The position numbers were made by a program, and so were the translations under genes. Positions 52,729 to 63,920 of a stretch of DNA of 64,000 bases are shown here, one piece after another. The notes under the pieces were generated by a model. It was not told the DNA's origin, made no database searches, and saw only the letters and a list, made by a program, of their open reading frames with translations. Where the stretch lies: assembly GCA_037127315.1 (NCBI GenBank), contig JBBBDQ010001922.1:1853501-1917500 (forward strand). The letters are read 5' to 3'. How positions within the stretch are numbered: the stretch's first letter is position 1; the number at the start of each line of letters is the position of its first letter. Origin of the DNA: Ascarosepion bandense (lineage: Eukaryota; Mollusca; Cephalopoda; Sepiida; Sepiidae).

Positions 52729-53464
52729 CTTGTTTATAATTGGAACTTTGTCTGTGTTTGTGTATGTGTGTGTGGGTGTGTGTGTGTCTGTGTGGGTGTG
52801 TCCGTTACCGATAGACTCCGAAACGGCTGAATCGATTTTCTTGAAAATTTACACAATTGTACTATAAGCGCCTGCGAGTGTTCTTAGCTAGGTTTTGTGT
52901 CGAGGTACCCCCGATAAATATCGAAAATCGATAACCGAAAAAATCGGGTTATAGAAGGAGTGGTCCGATTTTAATCAAATTTGATACACTCATAGACAAA
53001 AACATAAGAAACGATATTCAGAAGTTTCAAGGTTGCAGTTCTTACAATAGTGCAAGACAATCGATCATATATATATACATAAAAGGCAAGATTTGTGTGT
53101 GTGTGTGTGTGTCTTTATCTGTTTGTATTTTTTCAGCCCTTTTATTTAAGTTTTTGCTTCGGGTTTGGCTCTAAGTATGTAAAATTGTAGTTCTTAGTCT
53201 CAGCCATGATACCATTTACTCAGAGGACTTATTTAACCTTCAAAATTCAGTTTACAACGAAAAAACTTATTTGATATTGATACCAGGAAATCAAAATTTA
53301 ACTTATATAAATTCATTTTCTTTCAGTCTATGGTTTCGCTTTAACTGGAAACAACTGTTACTTTTTAGTCTCTCGTGCCAACGTCCAAAGAGTCTGAGCT
53401 CCAGGACCATGGATTAGTTTTAAAGCTTTCATTACACCCGAGCAACGCCGGGCTATACTGCTAG
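52725..53464 (+). mobile_element. Helitron-like element, complete copy
   Basis: About 740 bp: ACTTGTTTATAATTGGAACT plus (TG)n; CCGAAACGGCTGAATCGATT; GGAGTGGTCCGATTTTAATC; junction AAAAGGCAAGATTTGTGTG at 53081; second part with AAGTTTTTGCTTCGGGTTTG; 3' hairpin CCCG...CGGG (53437-53452) and CTAG-T (53461-53465). No coding capacity. Confidence 0.7.
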
Positions 53465-53466
53465 TA

Positions 53467-53900
53467 TATATATATATCATAAATTATATTTTAGAACATG
53501 TACTAATTTTTTTATATATATCCACTACAAATTGTACATTTTGTTTCGACATTGAAACTATAATGTCTCATCAGGTGGTTTGAAAAGGAATGGAAGACAT
53601 CTTTTCTTATATTTGGGAGTTGTGTGTGGGATGTTGGCGGGGGGTAGCGATAAGTCAATGAGTTTTGTAATTTGTCCGTTAGAATCTTGAAGAAAGTGGG
53701 GTAGGTATGGGTTATAGTTGATTCATGAAAGTGTGTTTTGTGACCGCCTGGCTAGCCTTTATTCTTTGGCTTATTAGAGGGGAGGAATAAGGATGTGTAA
53801 AGGGTGGCAAAGGATGAGATTGGACCTATCTTTAATGTTTATTTGTACAACTATAGAATATTTTTGTATTTAAGCACACTTTTATAATTAATCTAATTTT
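53467..53900 (-). mobile_element. Family-B element with hammerhead
   Basis: ATTTTAGAACATGTACTAAT at 53490 is the inverted family-B end, followed by the hammerhead and then a G/T-rich body (GTGTGTGGGATGTTGGCGGG) parallel to the body of 15335-15540. No inverted partner. Confidence 0.6.
53522..53578 (-). ncRNA. Hammerhead ribozyme, apparently intact (family B)
   Basis: Minus strand: CCAC, CTGATGA, stem II GACATT/AATGTC (perfect 6 bp, 8-base loop), GAAA, stem III ACAAA/TTTGT, GTA triplet, GTGG. Stem I CCAC/GTGG is a perfect 4 bp. The most canonical motif in the window. Confidence 0.88.
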
Positions 53901-54394
53901 GTATATTTAACCTTAATTTTGAATTTAGGAAATTACTTTTTTTCTATAAAACTTTAAATTAGATTTGATTATAGTTCGTGGTGTGTAATAGGTAAAATTT
54001 GATATAAGAGGGTTGTTAGTACTATAAAGATTTATCGTCACCAGCGGGGGTCCTAGTTTTGGCTTGTGCAGTATTTTTCACCATGATTGCAAGGTTAAGA
54101 ACTAACCAATAGTTGTTCATCACATGGAGGTGTTTTGGGGGATTTACATCCATAAGCCTCGGCTTCATTCCTGTTGTAGCATTTTATGTGGTGTTTGGAG
54201 AAGAAGAGTTTCCACCTCATCTTTTATATGACACTCAATTTTGTGTAACAGGATCAGTTTGTAATATCTTTTACCGGAGACCTTGATGTTTTTCGTAGAA
54301 TTTGCTGAGATAACTGGTTTCATAATCCGGTGACGGTTAGGATATAAATGTTATACTACACCAATAACAGTTCTCCACTAAGAGAAACTAAATG
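53901..54394. other. No recognised features
   Basis: May be the outer body of the family-B element; no coding similarity. Confidence 0.4.
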
Positions 54395-54435
54395 ATGATT
54401 GATGATTGCATAGTCCATGAAATTTCGAGTCGTGT
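54395..54435 (+). ncRNA. Degraded hammerhead motif, family I
   Basis: TTGATGA at 54399 (C3 to T), hairpin remnant, GAAA retained, stem III ATT TCG AGT, C, GTG. (TA)n follows at 54460. Confidence 0.3.
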
Positions 54436-54479
54436 TATAGACGTACGATAATAGGATAATATATATATATATATATATA

Positions 54480-54532
54480 GTCATCCTCAGAGATCTGTTT
54501 CGCTGTATCACAGCTCATCAGTACGGTTAGAC
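54480..54532 (-). ncRNA. Damaged S-type hammerhead
   Basis: CTGATGA, GCTG/CAGC, GAAA are intact, but two bases of the stem III palindrome are deleted (ACAGATCTC) and stem I has a G-A mismatch. Confidence 0.5.
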
Positions 54533-54674
54533 TCCGATTGCTTTTAACCCAGGATTTAAACCCGACCGAATTGGCGTCAGTCGGCGATTCTACCTTTGGG
54601 CTATGGGCGCTTGGTAGAAGAAGGCAGACTTTTTAGCGTATACATTATCATTATAAACGCCCAATATCCTGAAT
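54480..54674 (-). mobile_element. S element
   Basis: Minus strand: ATTGGGCGTTTATAATGATA, A-box-like CATAGCCCAAAGGTAGA, B-box-like GGGTTTAAATCCTGGG, then the hammerhead region and (TA)n. Confidence 0.85.
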
Positions 54675-54703
54675 ATATATATTCTATTTGTAACGTGTTA
54701 TTA

Positions 54704-54742
54704 CTCGACCAATGTTTCTACCATGAGTAGTGTCTTCAGGCG
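54704..54742 (-). ncRNA. Hammerhead motif, family C left arm
   Basis: Minus strand: CGC, CTGAAGA, stem II, GAAA, then ACATTGGT (palindrome decayed from ACCTAGGT), C, GAG. Confidence 0.4.
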
Positions 54743-54752
54743 ATTTCCAAAT

Positions 54753-54791
54753 CGCCTGAAGACACCACTCATGGTAGAAACCTAGGTCGAG
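54753..54791 (+). ncRNA. Hammerhead motif, family C right arm
   Basis: CGC, CTGAAGA, C, stem II ACCA/TGGT (loop CTCA), A, GAAA, palindrome ACCTAGGT, C (GUC), GAG. The GCG to GAG change breaks one stem I pair; the relic at 11962-12030 retains GCG. Confidence 0.5.
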
Positions 54792-54843
54792 TAATAACTC
54801 GTTTACAAATGGAAAATATTCAAAAGTTCTACAATATAATTGC

Positions 54844-54913
54844 ATTGAACACTTTTAATACAAAAGTTCACTAGTCTAATTTTATTATGATTAGAAACAA
54901 AGTAAATAAACAT

Positions 54914-54959
<46 letters not shown>

Positions 54960-55052
54960 ATGTTTCTTTACTTAGTTTCTAATCATAATAAAATTAGACT
55001 AGTGAAATAAAATTAGACTAGTGAACTTTTGTATTAAAAGTGTTCAATATAT
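54844..55052. repeat. Palindrome around (TA)n
   Basis: GAACACTTTTAATACAAAAG at 54847 and its reverse complement near 55030 are arms of about 75-90 bp with (TA)n (54917-54957) at the centre. The right arm has an extra AAATTAGACTAGTGAA duplication. Similar to the tail at 11600. Confidence 0.85.
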
Positions 55053-55069
55053 ATATATATATATATATA

Positions 55070-55350
55070 TATTACCGGCCATAATTATTAGACAACCCCA
55101 TTTTTTAAAAAGATTATATATCTCATACTATTTTTAGTATTTATTTCAAAGTGGATGATTCTAAATGAAAATAGAATGCTTCTTTTGTTATTATTACTTT
55201 TCAAAATTCTACAAGGCAGTCAGGAAGCCTTTGCATCGGTCAACCAATAAGAAGAAGAGACTAGCATGGGGAAGAGAGCACAAAAACCAGAACAGTTCAT
55301 TTGATGGATATGTTATTGTGCAGTATTAATAAAGTATCATTTTCCTCATT
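55070..55350 (+). mobile_element. Family-M Tc1-like element with transposase relic
   Basis: Left TIR TTACCGGCCATAATTATTAG; the interior encodes KPLHRSTNKKKRLAWGREHK-like sequence followed by NQNSS. The K.RL.WA.EH..W pattern precedes the catalytic Asp in Tc1 transposases, identifying the parent of the family-M MITEs. The right TIR is lost. Confidence 0.7.
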
Positions 55351-55569
55351 ATGAACCTTAGAAATGTTAACGTTCTCTTTCTGATACTATTTTCACTAAA
55401 CTTTCATCGTTGCTCATCAGATCAATCAATGTTATTCTCAGAATCATTCTGTGGAACTACATTCCTCAAATTTCTTGTCATTTTGTGATACATTCAATGA
55501 CATGTAAGACGGTCGATATTACGTAACAAGTTAGTATTCTTTTATTTGTTTCTAATTCAATTTTCATAT

Positions 55570-56040
55570 TTTTTAATACTCTGCTCACCTTTTGGAAGAC
55601 ACCTTTTGGAAGACACCTTTTGGAAGGAATTTTTCGGAAGGCACCTTTTATAAAGGCACCTTTTTGGAAGGCACCTTTTGGAAGACACCTTTTGGAAGGC
55701 ACCTTTTTGGAAGGCACCTTTTTGTAAAGAAACATTTCGGAAGGCACCTTTTTGGAAGGCACCTTTTTGGAAGGCACCTTCTGGAAGACACCTTTCGGAA
55801 GGCACCTTTTTGGGAGGCACCTTTTTGGAAGGAACTTTTCGGAAGGCACTTTTTTGGAAGGCACCTTTTGGAAGGCGCCTTTTCAGAAGGCACATTTTTG
55901 AAGGCACCTTCTGGAAGGCACCTTTTTGGAAGGAACTTTTCGGAAGGCACCGTTTTGGAAGGCACCTTTTGGAAGGTACTTTTCGGAAGGCACCTATCGT
56001 GAGGCACCTCTTGGAAAGCACCTTTCGGGGCGTCAATTCG
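55570..56040. repeat. 14/15-bp minisatellite, about 31 units
   Basis: Units of GGAAGGCACCTTTT(T) with variants (ACACC, TTTCGG). It lacks stops in several frames of both strands, giving Lys/Pro/Ser- and Phe/Trp/Lys-rich frames up to 160 residues that are unlikely to be real genes. Confidence 0.95.
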
Positions 56041-56601
56041 CCTTCGGATTTTCTGTTTCATTTTCCGTCCCCTGTTAAAACTCGTCCAGGATATTTAAAT
56101 TTAAAAACATATTTAATCTTTACATGTGCTATAATGCAATGGGTTAAAATAATTAATTAACAGCTACTTTCAGGGAGATAATTTATCTCTATTTACTTTA
56201 TATTTACAAAACAAGGATATAACAAAATGTGAAGCATTACTACCATATCTAGACTGGAGCTACTTAATCCTCACTTTTCCCGTTTGAGAGTATTTAAAAG
56301 TGTTTACATAGCCTTGCAGGCGATTAATTTTCTTCCACTCTTCGCTTTGTGTCGTAACTATTCGATTATTCTCACCTGACTTGATTGTTCACTGTTTTCC
56401 GTGGCCAGAATTTTTGTTTTGCCATGGTTGCCACATATGGATTACATCTGCAAATATTTGTCTCTATAAGTTTAGTCTGACACAAGGCCATCATAATGGA
56501 GATTTAAGCAAAAATCAGACTGGGTGCAATTGCCTGCGATATTACAATCTGAATGAAAAAAAGGAATTGAAATTTTCTTTGAGTATGTACTGGCGCGAAT
56601 G
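56041..56601. other. No recognised features
   Basis: Unassigned sequence ahead of SINE-A. Confidence 0.4.
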
Positions 56602-56908
56602 TGCGTTGTTGTGCAGTGGATATCGACTCGGAACGCGAAATCGGGGAAACGAGTTCGAATTCCAGCTGAATTCCTTGCATTCACTTACGCGCAGATACCC
56701 TTGGGAAAGGTATTAATCCGTCTCTTCCCTCCAGTTATGGGCTAAATAACAGGACAGATTAGGTTCTATAGCTTTGACTGGCAACCAGTCTACCGCAGAA
56801 AGCAATGGCAACCTACTGCGGGATAATCTTCTGCCCAGTCAATCATGTCTCGAAAGAGACATGATCGCCCAAACGTGTATCACGTATGGCACTTAACTGA
56901 CTGACTGA
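56602..56908 (+). mobile_element. SINE-A, near full length
   Basis: Head TTGTGCAGTGGATATCGACT and CGAGTTCGAATTCCAGCTG, body, GAGACATGATCGCCC, end TTAACTGACTGACTGG. Confidence 0.88.
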
Positions 56909-57239
56909 CTGGCGCGAAAATTAAATTATCAGATCTAAGTTTACTCCAAACCTTAAGTGGAAACCATTTGTACGATTCCTTTGTTAAATATAGCTGGAAA
57001 ATGGGCTGCTTATTGTACCACCCCAGAAAATATTTAACCTTTTTATGTTTTATCTTAAAAAAATAAAACAAAAAAAATGATTAGACTAAAAATGAACTAT
57101 TACTGCCATATCTAGATTGGAGATGCTTAATCCTCAATTTATCGTTTTGATAGTATTCAGAAACGTTTATGCGTCCTTGTAAGCGAGGAATTACCTTCCA
57201 CTGTACAAGCTCTATACTGCAAATGCAACGTAGCAAGCC

Positions 57240-58125
57240 TCTCCTTGCTTCTTCTTCTTTTTCTATGTGCCCTGTCCTTTCAGGACGTAGACGATCATGA
57301 TTCTTCACGTCTCCCTATCCCTGGTGGCTCTTAGTATGTTTTCTCCTGTTACACAACGCAACCCCCGTTCCGTCATCCACCTGCTCAGGTCATTCAAATA
57401 TCCTCTGCTTTTCCCTGTCACATTTTCCCTCTATCTGGCCTGTCAGTATCAGGTTCTCCAAGCCCTCCTTCCTCATTGCATGTCCCAGGAACTTCAATTG
57501 TCTCTTCCTGATGCTCACTATTAATTTTCTTTTCGTTTCCATCATGTCCAAAACCGCATCATTGCTCACATTCTCGGTCCATGATATCCACAGCATTCTT
57601 CTGTAGAACCACATTTCAGTTGCTTCAAGTTTTTCCTTCATCTTCGATGATATTGTCGAGCATTCACTGCCATATTGAAGAACTGACATCACATAGCAAT
57701 CTTCTTTGTTTCTAGTGAAATTGTCCTGCTTCTTAATACTTCACTCAACTTCTAGAATGCTTCCTTTGTCATGCCAATTCGCCTTCGGACTCTGTGTCAT
57801 ACTTTCCCAGGTATTTAAATTTTTATTAAAACGCCTCTCAGGTATTTACATGTTTGTGCTTGCATGATTTTAGTGTCCCCCACCTGTATATGTCATATTA
57901 GGTTGTCCTTTTTACTGATGACCAGGCATTCAATTTTCTTGCAGTTTATTTGTAGTCCGTTCTTTTCATTCTCTTCAGCTAACTTTTGTAGGAGGTCTTG
58001 TAGTTACTTTTTCGTGTTTGCTATCAGCACTGAATCATCTGCGTATCTTATATTGTTTAAATTGTGGCCTCCGATGACGAATCTTGGCATAATTTCTAAG
58101 GTCCTCAGAATAGTCTAAGACTACC
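57240..58125 (-). pseudogene. LINE-beta RT C-terminal half
   Basis: Minus strand from 58120: a YADDS-like motif C (TACGCAGATGATTCA near 58040), then QYGSECSTISSKMKEKLEAT, EMWFYRRMLWISWTENVSND, KRQLKFLGHAMRKEGLENLI, LTGQIEGKCDREKQR, ending with CATAGAAAAAGAAGAAG. Several frameshifts. Confidence 0.85.
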
Positions 58126-58467
58126 GAAATTACGTCCTGGCAGGTTAAGGGTTCAGATTTCTGTCCCATAGAGAATTTATAAGTTCATATACAGTAGAAA
58201 ATGGTTGCAGAAATGTTTCCAAATACAAATTAATTCAAGGTAGCTAACAAACAGGATTGCTATGTCCAGATGGAGGAAGTTTTTTGTAAGTATGAAGAAT
58301 AGTCTTGAATAAAGAGAACTCCAAAAGACATGCAATTCCATATTGAATATCCAGAGATTTCTTGATATTTGTTTACTTCCGCTTCCTTTTATGTGTTTGT
58401 CACAAAGAAAAATATTCAAAAGCTGCCTTGGATGCTTTTAGGTTCCAGCTCGCTAAATATCGATCTG
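58126..58467. other. No recognised features
   Basis: Unassigned interval. Confidence 0.4.
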
Positions 58468-58712
58468 TCAGTCAGTTAAGTGCCATACGTGATACACGCT
58501 TGGGCGATCATGTCTCGAAAGAGACATGACTGACTGGGCAGAAGATTAACCCACAGTAGGTTGCCATTTCTTTAGACTGGTTGCCGACCAAGGCTACAGA
58601 ACCCAATCTGTCCTGTTATTTAACCCATAACTGGAAGGAAGAGACGGATTAATACCCTTCCCAAGGGTATTTGCGCGTAAGTGAATGCAAGAAATTCGAC
58701 TGGAATTCGAAC
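58468..58712 (-). mobile_element. SINE-A, head truncated
   Basis: CAGTCAGTTAAGTGCCATAC to GAATTCGACTGGAATTCGAA. Part of the CTACCGCAGAAAGCAATGG block is deleted. Confidence 0.8.
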
Positions 58713-58852
58713 GGATTAATATATTTTATTACATATAGCATTGTTATAATAAGTACAGTTAGTTAGGTATCAGTTTATTACTTCATAAGAATAGAAAACC
58801 GATCCTCCACTTTATGCCCAGTAGAAGTTTATTTATGTTTCCAAGTATTATC

Positions 58853-59159
58853 TTCAGTCAGTTAAATGCCATACGTGATATACGCTTTGGGCGATCATGT
58901 CTCGAAAGAGACATTACTGACTGGGCAGAAGATTATGCCGCAATAGGTTGCCATTGCTTTCTGCGGTAGACTGGTTACCAGCCAAGGCTATAGAATTCAA
59001 TCTGTCCCGTTATTTGACCCATAATTGGAGGGAAGAGACGGATTAATAGCTTTCCCAAGGGTGTTTGCGCGTAAGTGAATGCAAGGAATTGGGCTGGAAT
59101 TTGAACTCGGCTCTCCCGATTCCTCGTTCCGAATCGATATTCACTGCACCACAACGCAT
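58853..59159 (-). mobile_element. SINE-A, near full length
   Basis: Minus-strand copy ending (head side) at GCACCACAACGC, with GAGTTCAAATTCCAGCCC as the B-box region. Confidence 0.82.
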
Positions 59160-59399
59160 ATCGATCTATAGCAAGCGCAAATTTACATATTTACTCAGCT
59201 GAGATGTGTCTAATACAAAGCAACAATGCTGAAACTCTAGAGGTAGTCATGCTAAAACTCTCGAGGCTATGAAAATATCAAAATATATAGAATAAACGAC
59301 ATGCTAAAAAAATAGGGCCTGCATTTAAAAAATAGATATTTCTGTATTATTTTATGTAAAGGGTAAAATTTCAGTAACTTCTCTCTATTAATACACATC

Positions 59400-59990
59400 G
59401 CAAGTGACTCGATGCGTTTTCTCGGGCTAAAATTCTTACCTTACATGAAATGGAAAGAGTATTTCGAATTGTCAGTTCAGCTGCTAAGAAATCTTTTTCA
59501 CTGTATCGTGCAAAACAATTCTTCTCTCCAGAAACTGTAATACAAATCAATAAGTCTACCATTCATCGATGATTAGAATATTGTTACCACAACATATTGT
59601 TGTAGCTATTAGACCAGCGACTAGGTACCATCCTTTTACATTGAAACCGATCAAATGTAACTGCAACTTCTACTCCCTCAGTTTCTTTGCTCGCACTTCC
59701 CGCCTGTAGACCTCCCTTCCGTATTCTTGCTTCCCTAACAACTACAAGAATCTAACTGTATTGTTAACAGTTATCTCTTATCTCCTTGACTCGCATCCTT
59801 ACTCTGACAACACTTGTATCATGTTCTTTCTTTCTTTCCACTCTACTCTCATGCAGCCCTCTTCACACCAATGTTCCCATCCTTCTCTTACCCATTCTCT
59901 AAAACCCCGTAAACTTCTCATCATTTATCTCTTATGTAACCTCCTGCGCAATACTGGCACTTCTACCTTGCTTGGAATAAAATGATTGAA
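59400..59990 (+). pseudogene. LINE-alpha RT C-terminal fragment and tail
   Basis: VSSAAKKSFSLYRAKQFFSP-like, ETVIQINKSTIHR-like, then a TRLATRYHPFTLKPIKCNCN-like stretch, 3' UTR, and GCACTTCTACCTTGCTTGGA tail. Confidence 0.75.
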
Positions 59991-59994
59991 AAAA

Positions 59995-60360
59995 AACATA
60001 TGTTTCAGTGCCCCTGCTACTTATCTAGATCTTTTTTTTATAAAACCCAAAGTAGAATCAGCAATATTATTGGTTCTGATCTGGCGGCTCGGTTTCATAT
60101 GGTTGCCTCTCTCTGCATTTTCTATGAATACTTTCATGGTAATTGTTCGGATCAGCCCTTTGCTATGGTACCTAAACTTTTAGAATTTCAGCGGGGTACT
60201 AGACTGGCTTCTTGATCTCATCAATTTAAAGTTGATATGGCGATATGTAGCCATAAGTTCTATGTTAGCTTTACTTTTCTCGCTTATGGAACCTTTCCAG
60301 CCAACTTTACAGTGAAAAAACTGAAATGTAATGTCCATCGCTATCTACTGTCCTCCTGCT
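59995..60360 (+). pseudogene. Second LINE-alpha RT fragment in tandem
   Basis: FIKPKVESAILLVLIWRLG / SDLAARF frames and IFYEYFHGNCSDQPF, then a NLQEFKC-like KLKCNVHRYLLSS end. More diverged than its neighbour. Confidence 0.65.
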
Positions 60361-60435
60361 TACTCATTTCTTTTCTCGTTCATTGTTTGTTATAGTGCCC
60401 TCCTTCGAGGAATGGACTCTTCCTCTTACTATCAA

Positions 60436-60460
60436 ACTTTATTTATAAATGGAACTTTGT

Positions 60461-60515
<55 letters not shown>

Positions 60516-61160
60516 TCTGTGTGAGTGTCTGTATCCGTTACTTATACACTCCAAAACGGCAGAACCGATTTTCTTGAAAATTTACACAGTTGTACTATAA
60601 GCGTCTGCGAGTGTTCTTAGCTAGATTTTGTGTCGAAAACATCGGGTTATAGAAGGAGTGGTCCGATTTTAATCAAATTTGATATACTCATAGACAAAGA
60701 CATAAGAAACGATATTCAGAAGTTTCAAGGTTGCAGTTCTTACAATAGTGCAGAAAATCGATAATATATATATAAAAGGCAAGATGTTTGTGTGTGTGTC
60801 TCTTTATCTGCCTGTATGTATTTTTTTCAGCCCTTTTATTTTAGTTTTTGCTTCGGGTTTGGCTCTAAGTATGTAAAATTGTAGTTCTTAGTCTCAGCCA
60901 TGATACCATTTACTTAGAGGACTTCTTTAGCCTTCAAAATTCAGTTTACGACGAAAAAAACTTATCTGATATCGATACCAGGAAATCAAAATTTGACTTA
61001 CATCCATTCATTTTTCTTTCAGTCTACGGTTTCGCTTTAACTGGAAACAATTATTGCTTTTTAGTCTTTCGTGCCAACGTCCAAAGAGTCTGTGCTCTGG
61101 GACCACGGATTAGTTTTAAAGCTTTCATTACACCCGAGCAACGCCGGGATATATTGCTAG
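60436..61160 (+). mobile_element. Helitron-like element, complete copy
   Basis: CTTTATTTATAAATGGAACT, (TG)n at 60464-60507, the CCGATTTTAATC block, AAAAGGCAAGATGTTTGTG at 60773, second part, hairpin CCCGAGCAACGCCGGG (61134-61149) and CTAG-T at 61157. Confidence 0.7.
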
Positions 61161-61845
61161 TATAAATATAATTACCTGCGTGACTTCCGGATGCGGTTAA
61201 CGAAGGCAGTTGATAGCAGTTAAATTCTCATGGTCAGGCCACCAGGTGAAAAAGCTCCCATAAATACGAACAAGCCTGGTGTCAACAATGTTCATTAAAA
61301 TCCTCCAGCGTACACCTCAAACCAATATGGGCAGCGTTGACTTGATGATACGCAGAATAATTCGGCTCGCCCAACTCGTCTTGCTGAGGTACAACGACTC
61401 CATGAATGGTTGCAATTGGCCCCGAATCAGCGGTCAGTAATGTGCTCAGCCAAACGAACGATTCCAACGCATCAGTTATGGAACTTTCACGGTTCGTCAT
61501 TGACAATTGATGCCCATGGCACTTTGAGGTCTGCGCCATACCCGAACCGTAGCATAATCCCAACACAATGTCTCGTCAGACCACGGCATGCATTGCCAAT
61601 TCCCTAGGGTTCAATTAGCCACGTCATGAGCCCAGGTTAAGAGCTCTGTCCGGTGACATGGGGTTAAAAGGCACAACCTGGTTGCTACCATATCCGTGCA
61701 AGGTAAAGAACGTTGCAATGATTGCTGTTTTTGCGTCTGGTACTTCCTCTATTGAGCGTGTATTTGATTTGAGCAAGTGCCGCTTGTCTGTCTGTTACGG
61801 CAGGACATTCCTAACAACAGCTAATGTACACGACCGATAAATGCA
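61161..61845. other. Unidentified higher-GC stretch
   Basis: Clearly less AT-rich than its surroundings; a minus-strand frame of 94 residues (61282-61566) shows no family I recognise. The plus strand near 61735 reads GTSSIERVFDLSKCRLS, vaguely like the C-terminal end of hAT transposases. Probably an old transposon. Confidence 0.3.
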
Positions 61846-61848
61846 GAG

Positions 61849-61895
<47 letters not shown>

Positions 61896-61908
61896 CATGA
61901 ATAGACTG

Positions 61909-61961
<53 letters not shown>

Positions 61962-61972
61962 CGAACACACTG

Positions 61973-62023
<51 letters not shown>

Positions 62024-62039
62024 AACGAACAACACACTG

Positions 62040-62076
<37 letters not shown>

Positions 62077-62122
62077 CGAACACACTGAGAAATATAGATA
62101 GATAGATAGATACGAACACACT

Positions 62123-62158
<36 letters not shown>

Positions 62159-62169
62159 CGAACACACTG

Positions 62170-62203
<34 letters not shown>

Positions 62204-62221
62204 ATACGAACACACGAGATG

Positions 62222-62266
<45 letters not shown>

Positions 62267-62277
62267 CGAACACACTG

Positions 62278-62322
<45 letters not shown>

Positions 62323-62333
62323 CGAACACACTG

Positions 62334-62390
<57 letters not shown>

Positions 62391-62453
62391 TTAAAAACTG
62401 ATATGGATCGATAGAAATGGATTTCAGATAGATAGATAGATAGATAGATAGAC

Positions 62454-62490
<37 letters not shown>

Positions 62491-62497
62491 CGAACAC
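61846..62497. repeat. (GATA)n block with a punctuating 12-mer
   Basis: GATA arrays separated by CGAACACACTGA about nine times. Long minus-strand Tyr-Leu-Ser-Ile frames are artefacts. Confidence 0.97.
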
Positions 62498-62563
62498 ACT
62501 GAGTTAGATATAATTTATATATTTATAGTTAATGTTCTTTCAGTGTCTTCTTTTCTGTCTCTC

Positions 62564-62603
<40 letters not shown>

Positions 62604-62686
62604 AAGAAAGAAAGAGATATAGGAACATTAGATGGTACACACACACGCATATATAAACATACATACATACATACATGCATACATAC

Positions 62687-62731
<45 letters not shown>

Positions 62732-62734
62732 TCA
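62498..62734. repeat. (TA)n and ACAT microsatellites
   Basis: (TA)n at 62567-62597 and 62693-62728 with (CATA)n near 62660. Confidence 0.9.
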
Positions 62735-62870
62735 ACGTACAAGCCGGTTGTGTTATATCGCAGGTCATCAGTGTGGCTAAACATACGCTTCCAGTCGGGA
62801 TCGAAACTCAACCGACTTCGTATCAGTAGCAGAGTCTACCTTTAAACTATCGACAGAGAGAGGAGGAAAT
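62735..62870 (-). mobile_element. Divergent S-related element
   Basis: Minus strand: ATAGTTTAAAGGTAGACTC (A-box-like), GTTGAGTTTCGATCCCGAC (B-box-like), TTTAGCCACACTGATGACCT, then GATATAACACAACC. CTGATGA is kept, but GAAA is lost. Confidence 0.55.
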
Positions 62871-62964
62871 TTTAACATGATATATATATATATATATGAT
62901 TGAAGAGTAATGCATAAATCGCAGAAGTGGTTACTGTTTTTAAAGTCTTCCCCTCTAGAGACCT

Positions 62965-63015
<51 letters not shown>

Positions 63016-63578
63016 AAATGACAAACCCTTAAAAACGGAGAAGTTAATAAAAAAATTTATCTAAATTAATAAATATTAATAAAAAAATATAAAAATAGAG
63101 ATAAAAATAGAGATATCAGTGGACATTATCCAGAACAATATAAAATATTGAGAGTAAAATTCAACACATAATTAAACTTTTATAAATCCAAAATTTATTT
63201 CGGAAGTTTTAAAAATTGCACACTGCTTTGTCAAACCGAAAAAAATCAAATGTTACATTTAACTCAGCTATTAATAAAATACAGAGAGGAAATAAGGTCA
63301 GATGAAGAGAAACGGTGTATACCGTTAGACAAGAAGTGTCAAAAAATTAAGAATATAAACATCCAATCACACAGAAACAAAAAGTTTTAAAGGAAAAAAT
63401 ATACAAACACAAAGCAGGAGAAACTATATAATCAGACACAAAATAAATACATAGGCATAAAAAACATATAAGCATAAAAAAATAATACACAATAATAATA
63501 AACACCAAATAAAATAACTAAAGAAGAGAAGGTAATAAGAATTAAGAAAAAAGGGGACAAATATTTTATGCAATTTTA

Positions 63579-63610
<32 letters not shown>
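62871..63610. other. AT-rich stretch with 85-bp-related segment
   Basis: (TA)n at 62967-63012 and 63583-63611. 63105-63160 (ATATCAGTGGACATTATCCA, GAACAATATAAAATATTGAG) resembles the 85-bp unit. No genes. Confidence 0.5.
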
Positions 63611-63611
<1 letters not shown>

Positions 63612-63613
<2 letters not shown>

Positions 63614-63920
63614 CAATCATTTCACCCCAAGCAAGGAGTGACATTATTGCGCATGGGACTACATTGGGGAAGGTAAAGAGGAGGAGTGTTTAGATGTAGG
63701 AAATGTCAGAAGGAAGGTGATAGATGGGTAAAGATACCGAGGATGAGGGTTGGGCAGATGGAAAGAGTGTTTGAAAGAATGGGAGCGAGTTAGTGTGTTG
63801 GGAGATGTCTATTGACCTTACATTTAAACTCCTGGAGATTGTAGCCGTCGGGGAAGCAATCATGTGGAATGGAATTCCACAGTCGGGAAGCGCGAGAAAA
63901 GAAACTGTTGGAGTATATTG
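63612..63920 (-). pseudogene. LINE-alpha 3' end and partial RT
   Basis: Tail CATTTCACCCCAAGCAAGGA (inverse) at 63618; 3' UTR with GGAAATGTCAGAAGGAAGG as at 48341; minus-strand coding SRLWNSIPHDCFPDGYNLQE and FKCKVNRHL-like. It may continue beyond the window. Confidence 0.75.

Larger units (their letters stand above)
54695..54825. repeat. Family-C foldback element
   Basis: GTTATTACTCGACC ... GCGATTTCCAAATCGC ... GGTCGAGTAATAACTCG; arms about 50 bp meeting at ATTTCCAAAT. One hammerhead core per arm. Confidence 0.85.

Noticed and set aside
61795..62499. 234-residue Tyr-Leu-Ser-Ile repeat frames
   Set aside because: Translation of (GATA)n on the reverse strand.
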